DNA from: JTS-AC122 sp050246015
GTDB taxonomy: Bacteria; Planctomycetota; Phycisphaerae; Phycisphaerales; UBA1924
DNA length: 64,000 nucleotides
Direction of reading: 5' to 3'
Assembly: GCA_050246015.1 (NCBI GenBank)
Contig: JBFWWU010000005.1
Span: 1 to 64,000 of the forward strand
Positions 53,129-61,978 of the stretch are shown in pieces (the first letter of the stretch is position 1; every line of letters starts with the position of its first letter). The notes beneath the pieces are model-generated. The model saw only the letters and a program-made list of their open reading frames with translations. It was not told the DNA's origin and made no database searches. The position numbers were made by a program, and so were the translations under genes.

Positions 53129-54649
53129 TCACTCGGCGTTCACGCACCGCCCAACGCTCCACGCCCTCAGTTCCTCGACCTGCTCCCTCATCGTGATCGA
53201 CAGCGGCGGCGACTCCCGCAGCGTCTTTGCAAGCGTCTGGGTCGTGAGATCGGCCCCCTCCGCGAACGCCGTGTTCAGACCCGCGATGATCGCCTGCTCG
53301 ATCTCCGCTCCCGTGTACCCCTCGCTGGCCTGCACCAGCGCGTCCAAATCAAACGAGGCTGGTTGGCGTCCGCGCTTGGACAGGTGAAAACTCAGGATTT
53401 CGCGCCGCGATTTCGCCCCGGGCAAGTCAACAAAGAAGATCTCGTCGAACCGCCCCTTGCGCAGCAGTTCCGGCGGAAGCGCGGCGATGTCGTTGGCGGT
53501 GGCCACCAGAAACACCGACGCTCGGTGTTCCTGCATCCAAGTCAATAGCATGCCGAACATGCGGCGCGACAGCCCCCCGTCGCTCGCGCCGCTTTCCGGC
53601 GATGCCGACGCAAACGCTTTTTCGATCTCATCAATCCAAAGCACAATCGGCGCCATGGCCTCGGCCTGCTTGAGCGCGTCGCGCAGGCGCCGTTCGGACT
53701 CCCCGACAAAGCGGTCGTAGAGCATCCCGACGTCCATGCGAAGCAGCGGCCGCCGCCACGCCGTCGCGATCGCCTTGGCGCTCAGGCTCTTGCCCGCCCC
53801 CTGCACGCCCAGGATCAGCACCCCCCGCGGCGGATCGATGCCGAAGGCCCGGGCTTCTTCGGTATCCGCGGCGTCGCGCCGCTTGAGCCACCGCTTGAGG
53901 TTGTACATCCCGCCAATCGCGTCCAGATCCACCGGGGCCTTGATGTACTCCAGGAGCCCGCTGGAATCGAGCAACTGCCGCTTGCGCGCCAGCATCGTGT
54001 TGAGGTCGTAGATCGTGAACTGCCCGTCGGGGGCCGCCGTCCCCGTGATCAGCACTCTCGCCTGACGCCGGGAAAGACCCCGCAGATTCCGCACCACGAG
54101 TTGGAGTTCCTTCTTCGACATCTCCGCCTTGATCGGCTTCTCGCGGTTCAGCCGCCGGAGCGTGGATCGCACGATGCCCTCGAGTTCGTCCGAATCGGGC
54201 AGAGACAGCTCGAACACCGTGGAATACGACGCGAGCACCGCCGGCACCTGGGACTGCGCGTCGATCATCACAAGGCACCCCCCGCGCTGGCCAAGCCGCG
54301 CGATCGCCTCGCGGCACGCCCGCAGCGTCGCTTCATCCCGCAGGTGCGGCCCAAGATCAAACGCGATCACGATCGGATCATCGTCACGCAGCAAGAGATG
54401 CGTCAGCGCCGCCGCCGCGTTCTCGGTTCCCGGGACCACCGACGCTGATTCGAGCACGCCGTCGCTCATGCCGCGCACCACCGACCATTGCAGGACCGCG
54501 CGCGGGCTTCCATGCGACGGCGCGTGTGCCGACGCTTGCCTCACGATGTCCGCCGCTTCCTGCTCCTCGAGTGTCACGATGCGTATGCACGCCGGGCGAG
54601 TGGACAGCAGCCGCTCGAACCGCATCTGGTCATCCATGATGATGATCAT
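53129..54649 (-). CDS. Ycf46-like AAA ATPase
   Basis: The protein has about 506 residues. Residues to about 230 form a degenerate N-terminal region (PIVIAFDLGPHL, VFELSLPDSDELE) as in Ycf46-type proteins. The AAA core follows: Walker A GVQGAGKSLSAKAIA, Walker B IVLWIDEIEKAF, sensor region VFLVATANDI, arginine finger LLRKGRFDEIFFVDLP, and the C-terminal GYTGAEIEQAI. In cyanobacteria Ycf46 affects carbon uptake; the role here is unknown. The ATG at 54649 is taken, though 54637 is possible. It faces the candidate RNA. Confidence 0.88.
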   Translation of the reverse strand: MIIIMDDQMRFERLLSTRPACIRIVTLEEQEAADIVRQASAHAPSHGSPRAVLQWSVVRGMSDGVLESASVVPGTENAAAALTHLLLRDDDPIVIAFDLGPHLRDEATLRACREAIARLGQRGGCLVMIDAQSQVPAVLASYSTVFELSLPDSDELEGIVRSTLRRLNREKPIKAEMSKKELQLVVRNLRGLSRRQARVLITGTAAPDGQFTIYDLNTMLARKRQLLDSSGLLEYIKAPVDLDAIGGMYNLKRWLKRRDAADTEEARAFGIDPPRGVLILGVQGAGKSLSAKAIATAWRRPLLRMDVGMLYDRFVGESERRLRDALKQAEAMAPIVLWIDEIEKAFASASPESGASDGGLSRRMFGMLLTWMQEHRASVFLVATANDIAALPPELLRKGRFDEIFFVDLPGAKSRREILSFHLSKRGRQPASFDLDALVQASEGYTGAEIEQAIIAGLNTAFAEGADLTTQTLAKTLRESPPLSITMREQVEELRAWSVGRCVNAE

Positions 54650-54902
54650 TCGCCGGGATCGGCGACCCGGACGAGCCTCGCGCGAATCCGCCACCGCTCA
54701 GCACGGCCCCTATCGATCCGCGGTCGCGACTCATTGTGGAACCGGGCACCAAACGACTCGCGCAGGAAACCAGTCGGCTCGATCGCTGATCGATCTGTCA
54801 CGCGACGGTAACACCCCGGAGCCCCGGAGACACCTCCTGTTCCCCGGCCATCCCCTCTCGTACACAGACGCTGCCCGCACCCGATCCGAAAGGAACCAGA
54901 AT

Positions 54903-56099
54903 ATGAACTCCCTCGCTCAACGCAGCCTCGCCTCCGTTTCGCTCGCCGTGCTCGTCGCGGGCCTGCCGTGCTGCGGCCAGACGTCAGCCAGCGATGAACC
55001 CGCTCCCGCGCAGCCGAACCACGCCAGTCTCCTGGGCAAGCCCGATCTGAAGGTCCAGGACGCCTCGAATGACCTCACGCGCTCCCGCGTCACCGCGTAT
55101 CTCGACACCGAAATGGCGTCGCACGAATCCATGCTCTGGTGCGCCACCATGTGGAAGGCCTGGGACAGCATGTCGGAACTCATGCACGCCCCATTCCAGG
55201 TCGGCGCCGGCCCGAACGAGCCCGAACCCGAGATGTCCGCCCACCTCCGCGCGCTGGTGTGGGACCCGGCGCTGCTCGACCAGGACTCGTATCTCGCGAT
55301 GGCTGGCTACGGCCCGACCATTGTCGAGCAGATCAAGGCCGAACTCAAGAAGAAGTTCGGGGGCGCGGCCTCGCCATCCATCCTGCCAGAACCCAGTTCC
55401 CTTCCACCCGACGGTATCCTCGCCTACTCGTACCTCTTCAAGAATCTTCAGTTCGAGCACCCGTTCGATCGGAGCGACCGCGGGCTGTTCTTCTCGCCGA
55501 GTGCAGACCCCTCCGCGCCACACGGGAGCCTCGATCCCGTGATCGTGCAGGCCTTCGGGCTCAGCAATCAACTCAAGGACTGGTCGGCGGTCGCGTCGCA
55601 GATCATCGTTCATGACTACGCCTCGCCCCAGGACTTCGTCGTCGAACTCAAGACCAAGGATGCGGATGACCGGCTCATCATCGCCCGGCTCACCCCGGGC
55701 AAGACCCTGAAAGAAACCGTCGATCAGGCGATGACCCGGGCCAAGGCGGACCAGGTGCAGCCGGGCGTCACCAAAGACGAGCAGTTCATGGTGCCGGTGC
55801 TCAACTTCGACGTCACCCGCCAATACCACGAGATCATCAGAAAGCGAGTCGCCACGCCCGGCTTCACCGACTATCGGGTCGCCAATGCGCTTCAGAACAT
55901 CCGCTTCAGGCTCGACGAAAAGGGAGCCATCCTGAAGTCCGAAGCGTTCATCATGCTGGACCGGGCGATGTCGCCGCGCACGCCCAGGCGCTTCGTTTGC
56001 GACGGCCCCTTCCTCATCGTCATGGCGCAAGCCAACGCCGACACGCCGTACGTTGCCGCATGGATCGCCAACGACGAACTGCTCGTCAAGCACAACTGA
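54903..56099 (+). CDS. Conserved hypothetical exported protein
   Basis: I do not recognise it surely. The 398-residue protein has a signal peptide ending LPCCGQ, which could be a lipoprotein signal. The body has mixed helices and strands. Near the C-terminus, VPVLNFDVTRQYHEIIRK and RRFVCDGPFLIVMAQANADTPYVAAWIANDELL resemble the closing strands of serpins (DxPF...), but no reactive loop is evident. AAAGGAA precedes the ATG. It is not in an operon. Confidence 0.6.
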   Translation: MNSLAQRSLASVSLAVLVAGLPCCGQTSASDEPAPAQPNHASLLGKPDLKVQDASNDLTRSRVTAYLDTEMASHESMLWCATMWKAWDSMSELMHAPFQVGAGPNEPEPEMSAHLRALVWDPALLDQDSYLAMAGYGPTIVEQIKAELKKKFGGAASPSILPEPSSLPPDGILAYSYLFKNLQFEHPFDRSDRGLFFSPSADPSAPHGSLDPVIVQAFGLSNQLKDWSAVASQIIVHDYASPQDFVVELKTKDADDRLIIARLTPGKTLKETVDQAMTRAKADQVQPGVTKDEQFMVPVLNFDVTRQYHEIIRKRVATPGFTDYRVANALQNIRFRLDEKGAILKSEAFIMLDRAMSPRTPRRFVCDGPFLIVMAQANADTPYVAAWIANDELLVKHN

Positions 56100-56153
56100 C
56101 CGAGGCGGTTCGAGGTCCGGCGTGCTCCCTCACCATCGCGGCCGGCGCGGGTT

Positions 56154-57377
56154 TTAGTGCCGCATCGCCTTCTCGATCTCATCGATCCCCTTGGGGATCG
56201 ACGTGAGCACCTGGTTCCCCGACGCCGTCACCAGCACGTCATCCTCGATCCGGATCCCCATCTTCTGTTCGGGGAGGTAGATCCCGGGTTCGATCGTCAC
56301 GACCGCGCCCGCCTTGAGCGCCCCGTCTGGCGTGACGTCGTGCACTTCCAGCCCGAGGTTGTGCCCAATCCCGTGGATGTAGGCGTCACCATACCCGGCC
56401 GATTCGATCACGTCGCGTGCCGCCTTGTCGATCTGCCAGAAGTACGCACCGACCTTGGTGGCCTTGATCGCCGCCGCCTGCGCCTTGAGCACGACCTCGT
56501 ACACCTTCCTCTGCTCCTTCGTGAACGTCCCGCTCACGGGGAACGTCCGCGTCACGTCGCAGGCGTACCCGTCAAAGTCCGCGCCCGAATCGATCAGCAG
56601 CAGGTCCCCCGCCGCCAACATCCCGACGTTCGCGTTGTAGTGCAGCACCGTCGCGTTCATCCCCGACCCGACGATCGAGTTGTACGCCGGTCCGCTCCCC
56701 CCAAGGGATCGGTAGGTATCGTCCAGCGCGTGCTGCACGGCTCGCTCGCTGACCCCCGGCGCCATCAGCATCATCGCGCTGTGGTACCCCGCCGCGGTGA
56801 TCTCCGCCGCGTGCCGCATCATCGCGACCTCGGCCCTGGACTTGCAGCACCGCATCTGCGGGAGCAGGCTCGTGCGATCCTCGATCGACACCCCCACGCT
56901 CCGCTCCGTCACCTTGCGGAATAGCGCCAGGTCCGGCGAGACCGCCCCGTCCGGCATCGCGAACGCGTGCAGACACGCGAGCCGCCGGCACTGCCGCGAC
57001 GCCGTCATGATCTCGCGCGACAGGATCGTCGTCCGGAAGATCTTCTCGAACCCGTACTTCTTCCTCAGCCCGGACCCGATCTCTTCCCGATACCCGTCCC
57101 ACCGCTCCAGTTCCGCGTTCAGCGGCTTCAAGAACAGCACGCACCGCTTCGACGGGTCCTCCGCCGCCGGATTGAACAGCACCGCCGCGCCCGGCTCGTT
57201 CGTGATTCCCGTCAGATACTGAAAATGCCGGTTCGGCCTCCACGCCCCGAGCAGGTGGTCGCCCCCGTCCCCAGCGAACACGATCCCCGCCGCCCCCTTC
57301 AGCGACCTGAGCACCTGACCGCGACGGGCGGCATACTCCGACAACGGAATCGACGGCGAAACAGCGGCCTTCTTCAT
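56154..57377 (-). CDS. pepP: Xaa-Pro aminopeptidase (M24B)
   Basis: This 407-residue enzyme removes N-terminal residues before proline. The N-terminal creatinase-like domain has WRPNRHFQYLTGITNEPGAAVLF. The two-metal pita-bread domain shows its ligands in order: DSGADFDGYACDVTRTFP (two Asp), IHGIGHNLGLEVHD (His), TIEPGIYLP (Glu) and GIRIEDDVLVT (Glu). The length fits from the ATG at 57377; the further upstream frame is Arg-rich and was dropped. Confidence 0.93.
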   Translation of the reverse strand: MKKAAVSPSIPLSEYAARRGQVLRSLKGAAGIVFAGDGGDHLLGAWRPNRHFQYLTGITNEPGAAVLFNPAAEDPSKRCVLFLKPLNAELERWDGYREEIGSGLRKKYGFEKIFRTTILSREIMTASRQCRRLACLHAFAMPDGAVSPDLALFRKVTERSVGVSIEDRTSLLPQMRCCKSRAEVAMMRHAAEITAAGYHSAMMLMAPGVSERAVQHALDDTYRSLGGSGPAYNSIVGSGMNATVLHYNANVGMLAAGDLLLIDSGADFDGYACDVTRTFPVSGTFTKEQRKVYEVVLKAQAAAIKATKVGAYFWQIDKAARDVIESAGYGDAYIHGIGHNLGLEVHDVTPDGALKAGAVVTIEPGIYLPEQKMGIRIEDDVLVTASGNQVLTSIPKGIDEIEKAMRH

Positions 57378-57468
57378 GGGCCAAGCGTAGCGACGTTTCA
57401 CCACCTTGCCACGCTTCCCTCTCTCGCCTGCTTCTCGGACGCGCCGCCAGCGTGTTACCGGCACGGTG

Positions 57469-57497
57469 TTGGCCCCACGCGAAAGAGAGGTTATATT
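57469..57497 (+). promoter_or_regulatory. Candidate promoter
   Basis: TTGGCC at 57469-57474, a 17-base spacer and TATATT at 57492-57497. It lies about 100 bases before the dockerin/Ig protein gene and is divergent from pepP. Confidence 0.5.
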
Positions 57498-57595
57498 CCA
57501 AACGAGACGCGCTGGCCCCGCGGCGCCGTCGCGTGCGCCTCCGATACAACCGTCACGCCTGCAACATCCTGATTTTGTTTGAGAAGGACGCCCCC

Positions 57596-58639
57596 ATGAA
57601 CTCGCTCATCCGTTCCGCCGTGGCGCTCGGCGCCGCCCTGTTCGCCGCGGCCCCCGCCGCCCACGCCCAGGTCATCGCCGACTCCGTTGCTGACTTCTCC
57701 GGCGTCCAAGGGCAGCACGGCTGGTTCTACGGCTACTACGACGGCGACGTCATCTTCCCCTACACGCCCGCCGACTTCGCCCTCTTTCCCACGTTCGACG
57801 TCGGCATCAGTGGCGCACCGGAGTACTGGCACCTCGCCGAAGGCCCCGGCGGCTACTTCACACTCATGCGCGCCTCGCGCTGCCACCCCAACGGTCGAAT
57901 CACGTCCGGCGACCGACGCCCAATCGACCACTGGGCCGTCCGCCGATTCGTCTCCCCCATCAACGGACTCGTCCGCGTCCGCGCCGCCTTCTCCGACCTC
58001 AACACGACCTGCGGCAACGGCGTCCGCGTCCACATCTTTGTCGGCAGCCAGGAGATCTACACCGCCGTCGTCACCAGCATCTTCGACCGCGTCTTCGAGA
58101 TGGACCTCTGCGTCTCCACCGGCACCATCATCGACTTCGCCGTCGATCCGCTCGAATCCTGGGACTCCTGCGACGCCACCAGCACCGTCATCACCATCGT
58201 CGGCCCGATCATTCAACACCCCGAGAACGTCACCACGTGCCTGGGCGGCTCCTCCTCGCTCTCGGTCGAAGTCCGCGGCGACGACACCAACACCTTCACC
58301 TACCAGTGGCGAAAAGACGGCGTCCCCATCCAGAACGGCCCCCACTACGCCGGCGTCAACTCCAAAACCCTTTCCATCCTCGACGCCCGCGTCGCCGAAA
58401 CCGGCTCCTACGACTGCGTCGTCTCCGTCTGCGGCGGGGCGTTCATCTCAAGCCCCGCCCGGGTCGAACTCTGCTACGCCGATTACAACTGCGACTCCGC
58501 CGTCAACTCCCAGGACCTCTTCGACTTCCTCCGCGATCTCATGCAGTCCAATCCGCGCGTGGATTACATCAACCGCGACGGCTACATCAACACCCAGGAT
58601 TTCTTCGACTTCATCAACGTCTTCTTCACCGGTTGCTGA
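57596..58639 (+). CDS. Secreted Ig-like protein with GC-type dockerin
   Basis: The protein has 347 residues, with AAGGA upstream of the ATG. A signal peptide (SAVALGAALFAAAPAAHAQ) is followed by a region with DSVADFSGVQGQHGWFYGYYDG, seen in planctomycete surface proteins, then an Ig-like fold: YQWRKDGVPIQNG and SYDCVVSVCGGAF with paired Cys. The dockerin-like tail has YNCDSAVNSQDLFDFLRDL and YINRDGYINTQDFFDFINVFFTGC. It converges on the deiminase gene, leaving only one base between their stops. Confidence 0.83.
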   Translation: MNSLIRSAVALGAALFAAAPAAHAQVIADSVADFSGVQGQHGWFYGYYDGDVIFPYTPADFALFPTFDVGISGAPEYWHLAEGPGGYFTLMRASRCHPNGRITSGDRRPIDHWAVRRFVSPINGLVRVRAAFSDLNTTCGNGVRVHIFVGSQEIYTAVVTSIFDRVFEMDLCVSTGTIIDFAVDPLESWDSCDATSTVITIVGPIIQHPENVTTCLGGSSSLSVEVRGDDTNTFTYQWRKDGVPIQNGPHYAGVNSKTLSILDARVAETGSYDCVVSVCGGAFISSPARVELCYADYNCDSAVNSQDLFDFLRDLMQSNPRVDYINRDGYINTQDFFDFINVFFTGC

Positions 58640-58640
58640 A

Positions 58641-60290
58641 CTAACACCCCGCGAAGAACGCCGCCAGAAAATCGAAGAAGTCCTGCGAGTTCGTGGTCGC
58701 GTCGCCATTGAAGTCCCCCGCGGCGCCGAAGAACGCCGTCAGGAAATCAAATAGGTCCTGGCTGTCCACCGATCCCGACGCGTTGTAATCGCCCGGGCAA
58801 GGCGACATCGCGCCGGAAATGACAACGTCGCTGTCGCTTTGATCCATGCCGATGTGCCCGTCGGCGTCGCGCACGATCAGCCGCAGCCGAGCGCTCGTCG
58901 TCGAAACATCCGGCACGTTCCACGCCTCGGCCCCGTCGTCGGCGGCGTTCGACGCGATCACGAAGGGGTACGTCGCGCCCGAATCCACGCTCAGCCGCAT
59001 CTCCACGCTCGTCACGAGCGCGTCGTCGTCGCTGATCCAGTTGATCGTCGTCCCCGCACCGGGCGGCACCGTCTCCCCGCCGCGCAGATTCCGCAAGTAC
59101 ACCGAGGGATTCACGCCGTTCATCGGCGAGGGCATGTGCATGCAGATGCAGTGCATCACCCCCGCCGACGCGACCATCGCTTCGCAGTTGACCTGCCGGA
59201 TGATCTTGTTCGGGTACACCTGCTGCCACACCGCCAGCGCGGGCGTGTTGTGCTGCGTCACCGACGAGTTCGTGTACGTCGGGATGATCACCACGTTATT
59301 GCAGATCACGACGTTCGTGTACGTGTAGTGATTGCCGCCGACGCTCCGCGCCGGCACGCGGAACACGGTCCACCCTTGCGCCTCCAGTGCCGCCGCCGCT
59401 CCGTCGCAGATCACGTCCTGCGTCGACCCCACGTTGAACGGCCAGTCCGAAATCACCACCGACCGGTCTCCCGTCACCTCCATCCACATGTCGATGTGCT
59501 GCGTCAGATCCACCGTCGTGGGGAACGGATTGAAGAAGGTGGTGTCGAGGTTCTGGAACGCATCCCAGTAGTCGTGGATCTGCTGCTCCGTCAGACCGGG
59601 GTTCTCGTTGTTGATCAGCCGCGTGCAGAACGACTCTCCAAGGGCGCTCAGGTGGTAGTTCCCCCCGCCGTGCACCAGCGGGATGTTGTACCGCGCATGC
59701 CGCTTGAGCTGCGCGAAGTACGCCGGGTACGCATCATCGAGCGGTCGCGGGCGGTTGTACACGTGATCGATGATCGCCCGGCAGTTTCCCTCATAGATGT
59801 ACCTCGGGCCGTAATCCCGGATCCAAACCGTGTTCGTGCTGCGGATCACGAAGCGCACGCGGCTCATGTTCACGCCCCCGGCGGTCAGCGCGCTCGTCGC
59901 CGACGCCTGCTGCGACGTCGAATCCAGCGCGATGTACACGTCCGCGTTCCCGTCCGTCGTGATCCACCGCGCCATCTGCGTGATGATCGATGTGAACGAC
60001 TTCCATGTGAGCAGAATCCCTTCGACCGGCTCGTACTCCGCCGTGCAGTGCACCGGACCGGTCGGCGTCGAGAACGGGCCCCGCGCCACCGGCGCCGACA
60101 GCGGGTGCGACTTCAGATACGCCCGTTCAGCCTCCGTCAAATACCGCGGCGTCCCATCCGGAAAGACCAGTTCGCCGTCCACCACCGTGGGCTCGCCGAC
60201 GCCCGGACTGGAAGCGACCTGCGCCAGCGATACCCCTTGACCCATGACTGCCGCGAATCCGATTCCCGTCATCACCAGGCGTCGCTTCAT
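58641..60290 (-). CDS. Secreted agmatine/peptidylarginine-deiminase-like protein with GC-type dockerin
   Basis: The protein has 549 residues, with GGAGG five bases before the ATG and a signal peptide (ending SLAQ). The catalytic domain fits the agmatine deiminase/Porphyromonas-type PAD fold. An Asp lies in VWIRDYGP, HGGGNYH follows, a His-x-Asp pair is in QHIDMWMEV, and the nucleophile Cys is probably in VMHCICMHMPSP. These enzymes hydrolyse guanidino groups to ureido groups, as in agmatine or arginine residues. A C-terminal beta domain and the dockerin pair (YNASGSVDSQDLFDF, DFNGDATTNSQDFFDF) follow. Export plus dockerin suggest a cell-surface role. Confidence 0.85.
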   Translation of the reverse strand: MKRRLVMTGIGFAAVMGQGVSLAQVASSPGVGEPTVVDGELVFPDGTPRYLTEAERAYLKSHPLSAPVARGPFSTPTGPVHCTAEYEPVEGILLTWKSFTSIITQMARWITTDGNADVYIALDSTSQQASATSALTAGGVNMSRVRFVIRSTNTVWIRDYGPRYIYEGNCRAIIDHVYNRPRPLDDAYPAYFAQLKRHARYNIPLVHGGGNYHLSALGESFCTRLINNENPGLTEQQIHDYWDAFQNLDTTFFNPFPTTVDLTQHIDMWMEVTGDRSVVISDWPFNVGSTQDVICDGAAAALEAQGWTVFRVPARSVGGNHYTYTNVVICNNVVIIPTYTNSSVTQHNTPALAVWQQVYPNKIIRQVNCEAMVASAGVMHCICMHMPSPMNGVNPSVYLRNLRGGETVPPGAGTTINWISDDDALVTSVEMRLSVDSGATYPFVIASNAADDGAEAWNVPDVSTTSARLRLIVRDADGHIGMDQSDSDVVISGAMSPCPGDYNASGSVDSQDLFDFLTAFFGAAGDFNGDATTNSQDFFDFLAAFFAGC

Positions 60291-60678
60291 GAATGCCTCC
60301 GTTTGCTCGCACGAGTCTCAACCATACCTGAATCCGCCGCTCCTCACCATCGAACGACCCCGCCGTCCTGGAACTTCTTCCACTTTCGTGTACCCCGACG
60401 GCATGTGCAAGATCGGTAACCGACTGCCTCGATTTGGGGATAAAGGCATGGCCGAGGCGCTGTTCAACCAAGCGTCCGAAAAGAATGTTTTCCTCCCAAG
60501 TTCACAATCAATTGGCGACTTTGCAATCGCGAAGTATGCTACGTTCCGTGCTGGCGCGGACTCTCTAGGCGCCATCCGAGGAGTAGAGGGAGTAGACGTG
60601 ATTTCGAGCGAGGCGGCCGCGTGGCCGTCTCGATGAGATATGTCCGCTTTTTGCAACGGGAATGGAAGGAGAACTCGA
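60291..60678. other. Intergenic region with candidate promoter
   Basis: This region separates the divergent deiminase gene from the PEP-CTERM-like gene. It has lower GC than its surroundings from about 60430 to 60560. The one clear signal is the promoter at 60512-60540. Short frames in it are not supported. Confidence 0.4.
60512..60540 (+). promoter_or_regulatory. Candidate promoter
   Basis: TTGGCG at 60512-60517, a 17-base spacer and TATGCT at 60535-60540. It would drive the gene at 60679 with a leader of about 130 bases. Confidence 0.5.
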
Positions 60679-61746
60679 ATGAAACTGCGATTGACGGCTG
60701 CCTTGTTCGTGCTCGCTCTCGCCGGGAGCGCCAGCGCGCGTCCCGACGGCGACGTGATCTTCTCGCTGGAGACCCCGACCGACACCATCGGCCTCTGGAA
60801 CTCCGTCACCAACATGACCAGCACCATCACCACGTTCGCCGACCCGAACGTGCGCCTCGGCGGCCTCCTCCTGGCGCCCGATGGCAACCTCTACGCCTCC
60901 GACGGTCCATCACCCGTCCTCCAGGATTCCACCGGCCGGATCATCCGGATTCAGAACCCGCTCAGCGGCGCCCCCATCATCAGCAACCTCACCTTCGGCA
61001 ACACCATCTCCAACCCCATCGGCCTGGCCTGGCACCCCTCCACCGGCGGCATCATCGCCGCCAACAACCCCGGCGGCACCGACTTCCCCAACAACCGCGT
61101 CGACGGTTTCATCCACGTCTCCACGCCCGCCGGCGTTCAAACCACCATCTTCGCCGAGACCGGCTTCCCGCCCGTCCCGCGCCCCGGGTTCGCCGCCAGC
61201 GCCTACCTCACCGAGGATCCCCAGGGCACCGGTGACTACCTCGTCACCTCCATCGAAGGCGGCGCCGGGCCCGCTGGTCAGGGTGAAGGCAGCCAGATCT
61301 ACCGCATGCGCGTCAACCCTGACCTCTCCACCACCCTCACCCTCTTCGCCGACCTCAGCGACCCCGCCGTCACCGGCCTCCCCGGCTCCCTCACCTTCGT
61401 CGCCGGCATCACCAGCCGCCCCGGGTCCAACGAACTCTACGTCACCGATCGCTTCACCAACAGCATCTACCGCGTGCTCATGAACGGCGACGGCTCCTTC
61501 AACTCCATCTCCGCCGTCACCTCCACCGGCGTCCCCTCCGCCGAGGTCATCGTCTACGACCCCTTCAACAACAAACTGGTCTTCGATACCACCGACGGCA
61601 TCAAGCGCATGAACCTCGACGGCACGGGCCTGGAAACCATCGTTCCCGGCGTGCACGCCCGCGGCCTGGCGATCGTCCCCGCTCCGGGCTCCGCGATCGG
61701 CCTGGGCCTCCTGGGCGCGCTAGCCGCCCGGCGCCGTCGCCGCTGA
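60679..61746 (+). CDS. Secreted NHL-like propeller protein with PEP-CTERM-like tail
   Basis: The protein has 355 residues, with AAGGAG before the ATG. A signal peptide (LRLTAALFVLALAGSASA) is followed by repeats with LLLAPDGNLYASDG, GLAWHPSTGGIIAAN, GSNELYVTDRFTNSIYRV and GIKRMNLDG, which look like the blades of an NHL or SMP-30-type propeller. The end is IVPAPGSAIGLGLLGALAARRRRR, a proline motif, hydrophobic helix and Arg run as in PEP-CTERM sorting signals. A terminator follows. Function unknown. Confidence 0.72.
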   Translation: MKLRLTAALFVLALAGSASARPDGDVIFSLETPTDTIGLWNSVTNMTSTITTFADPNVRLGGLLLAPDGNLYASDGPSPVLQDSTGRIIRIQNPLSGAPIISNLTFGNTISNPIGLAWHPSTGGIIAANNPGGTDFPNNRVDGFIHVSTPAGVQTTIFAETGFPPVPRPGFAASAYLTEDPQGTGDYLVTSIEGGAGPAGQGEGSQIYRMRVNPDLSTTLTLFADLSDPAVTGLPGSLTFVAGITSRPGSNELYVTDRFTNSIYRVLMNGDGSFNSISAVTSTGVPSAEVIVYDPFNNKLVFDTTDGIKRMNLDGTGLETIVPGVHARGLAIVPAPGSAIGLGLLGALAARRRRR

Positions 61747-61774
61747 ACGCCCTCCCTTCATCACACGAACCGCC

Positions 61775-61804
61775 AAGCCCGCGCATTCGTCGCGGGCTTT
61801 TTTT
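61775..61804 (+). terminator. Intrinsic terminator
   Basis: AAGCCCGCG (61775-61783) pairs perfectly with CGCGGGCTT (61791-61799) around a seven-base loop, and TTTTT follows directly. It ends the PEP-CTERM-like gene. Confidence 0.88.
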
Positions 61805-61887
61805 GCCTCGCCGGCTCTCCGCGCCAAACACACCAAGGCCTCGATTCGTGGCATGTTTGGTATTCGCCGGACCTGAATTCTCGCCTG

Positions 61888-61901
61888 GGGTCGAACGACC
61901 C
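61888..61901. repeat. Short inverted repeat upstream of the coiled-coil gene
   Basis: GGGTCG and CGACCC are separated by AA, about 78 bases before the next ATG. It could be an operator half-site pair. No regulator is known. Confidence 0.25.
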
Positions 61902-61978
61902 AGCAGCCACAGCCGAATGATTGTGGTATCAATACAGTAGTGCCCGGTCGGATTCAGTCAGTTCGGAAAAGGTCATCC

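Noticed and set aside
52732..53196. Open frame of 154 codons across the GAGAG repeat
   Set aside because: It runs through the promoter and the terminator hairpin, gives Arg/Glu low complexity, and has no ribosome binding site.
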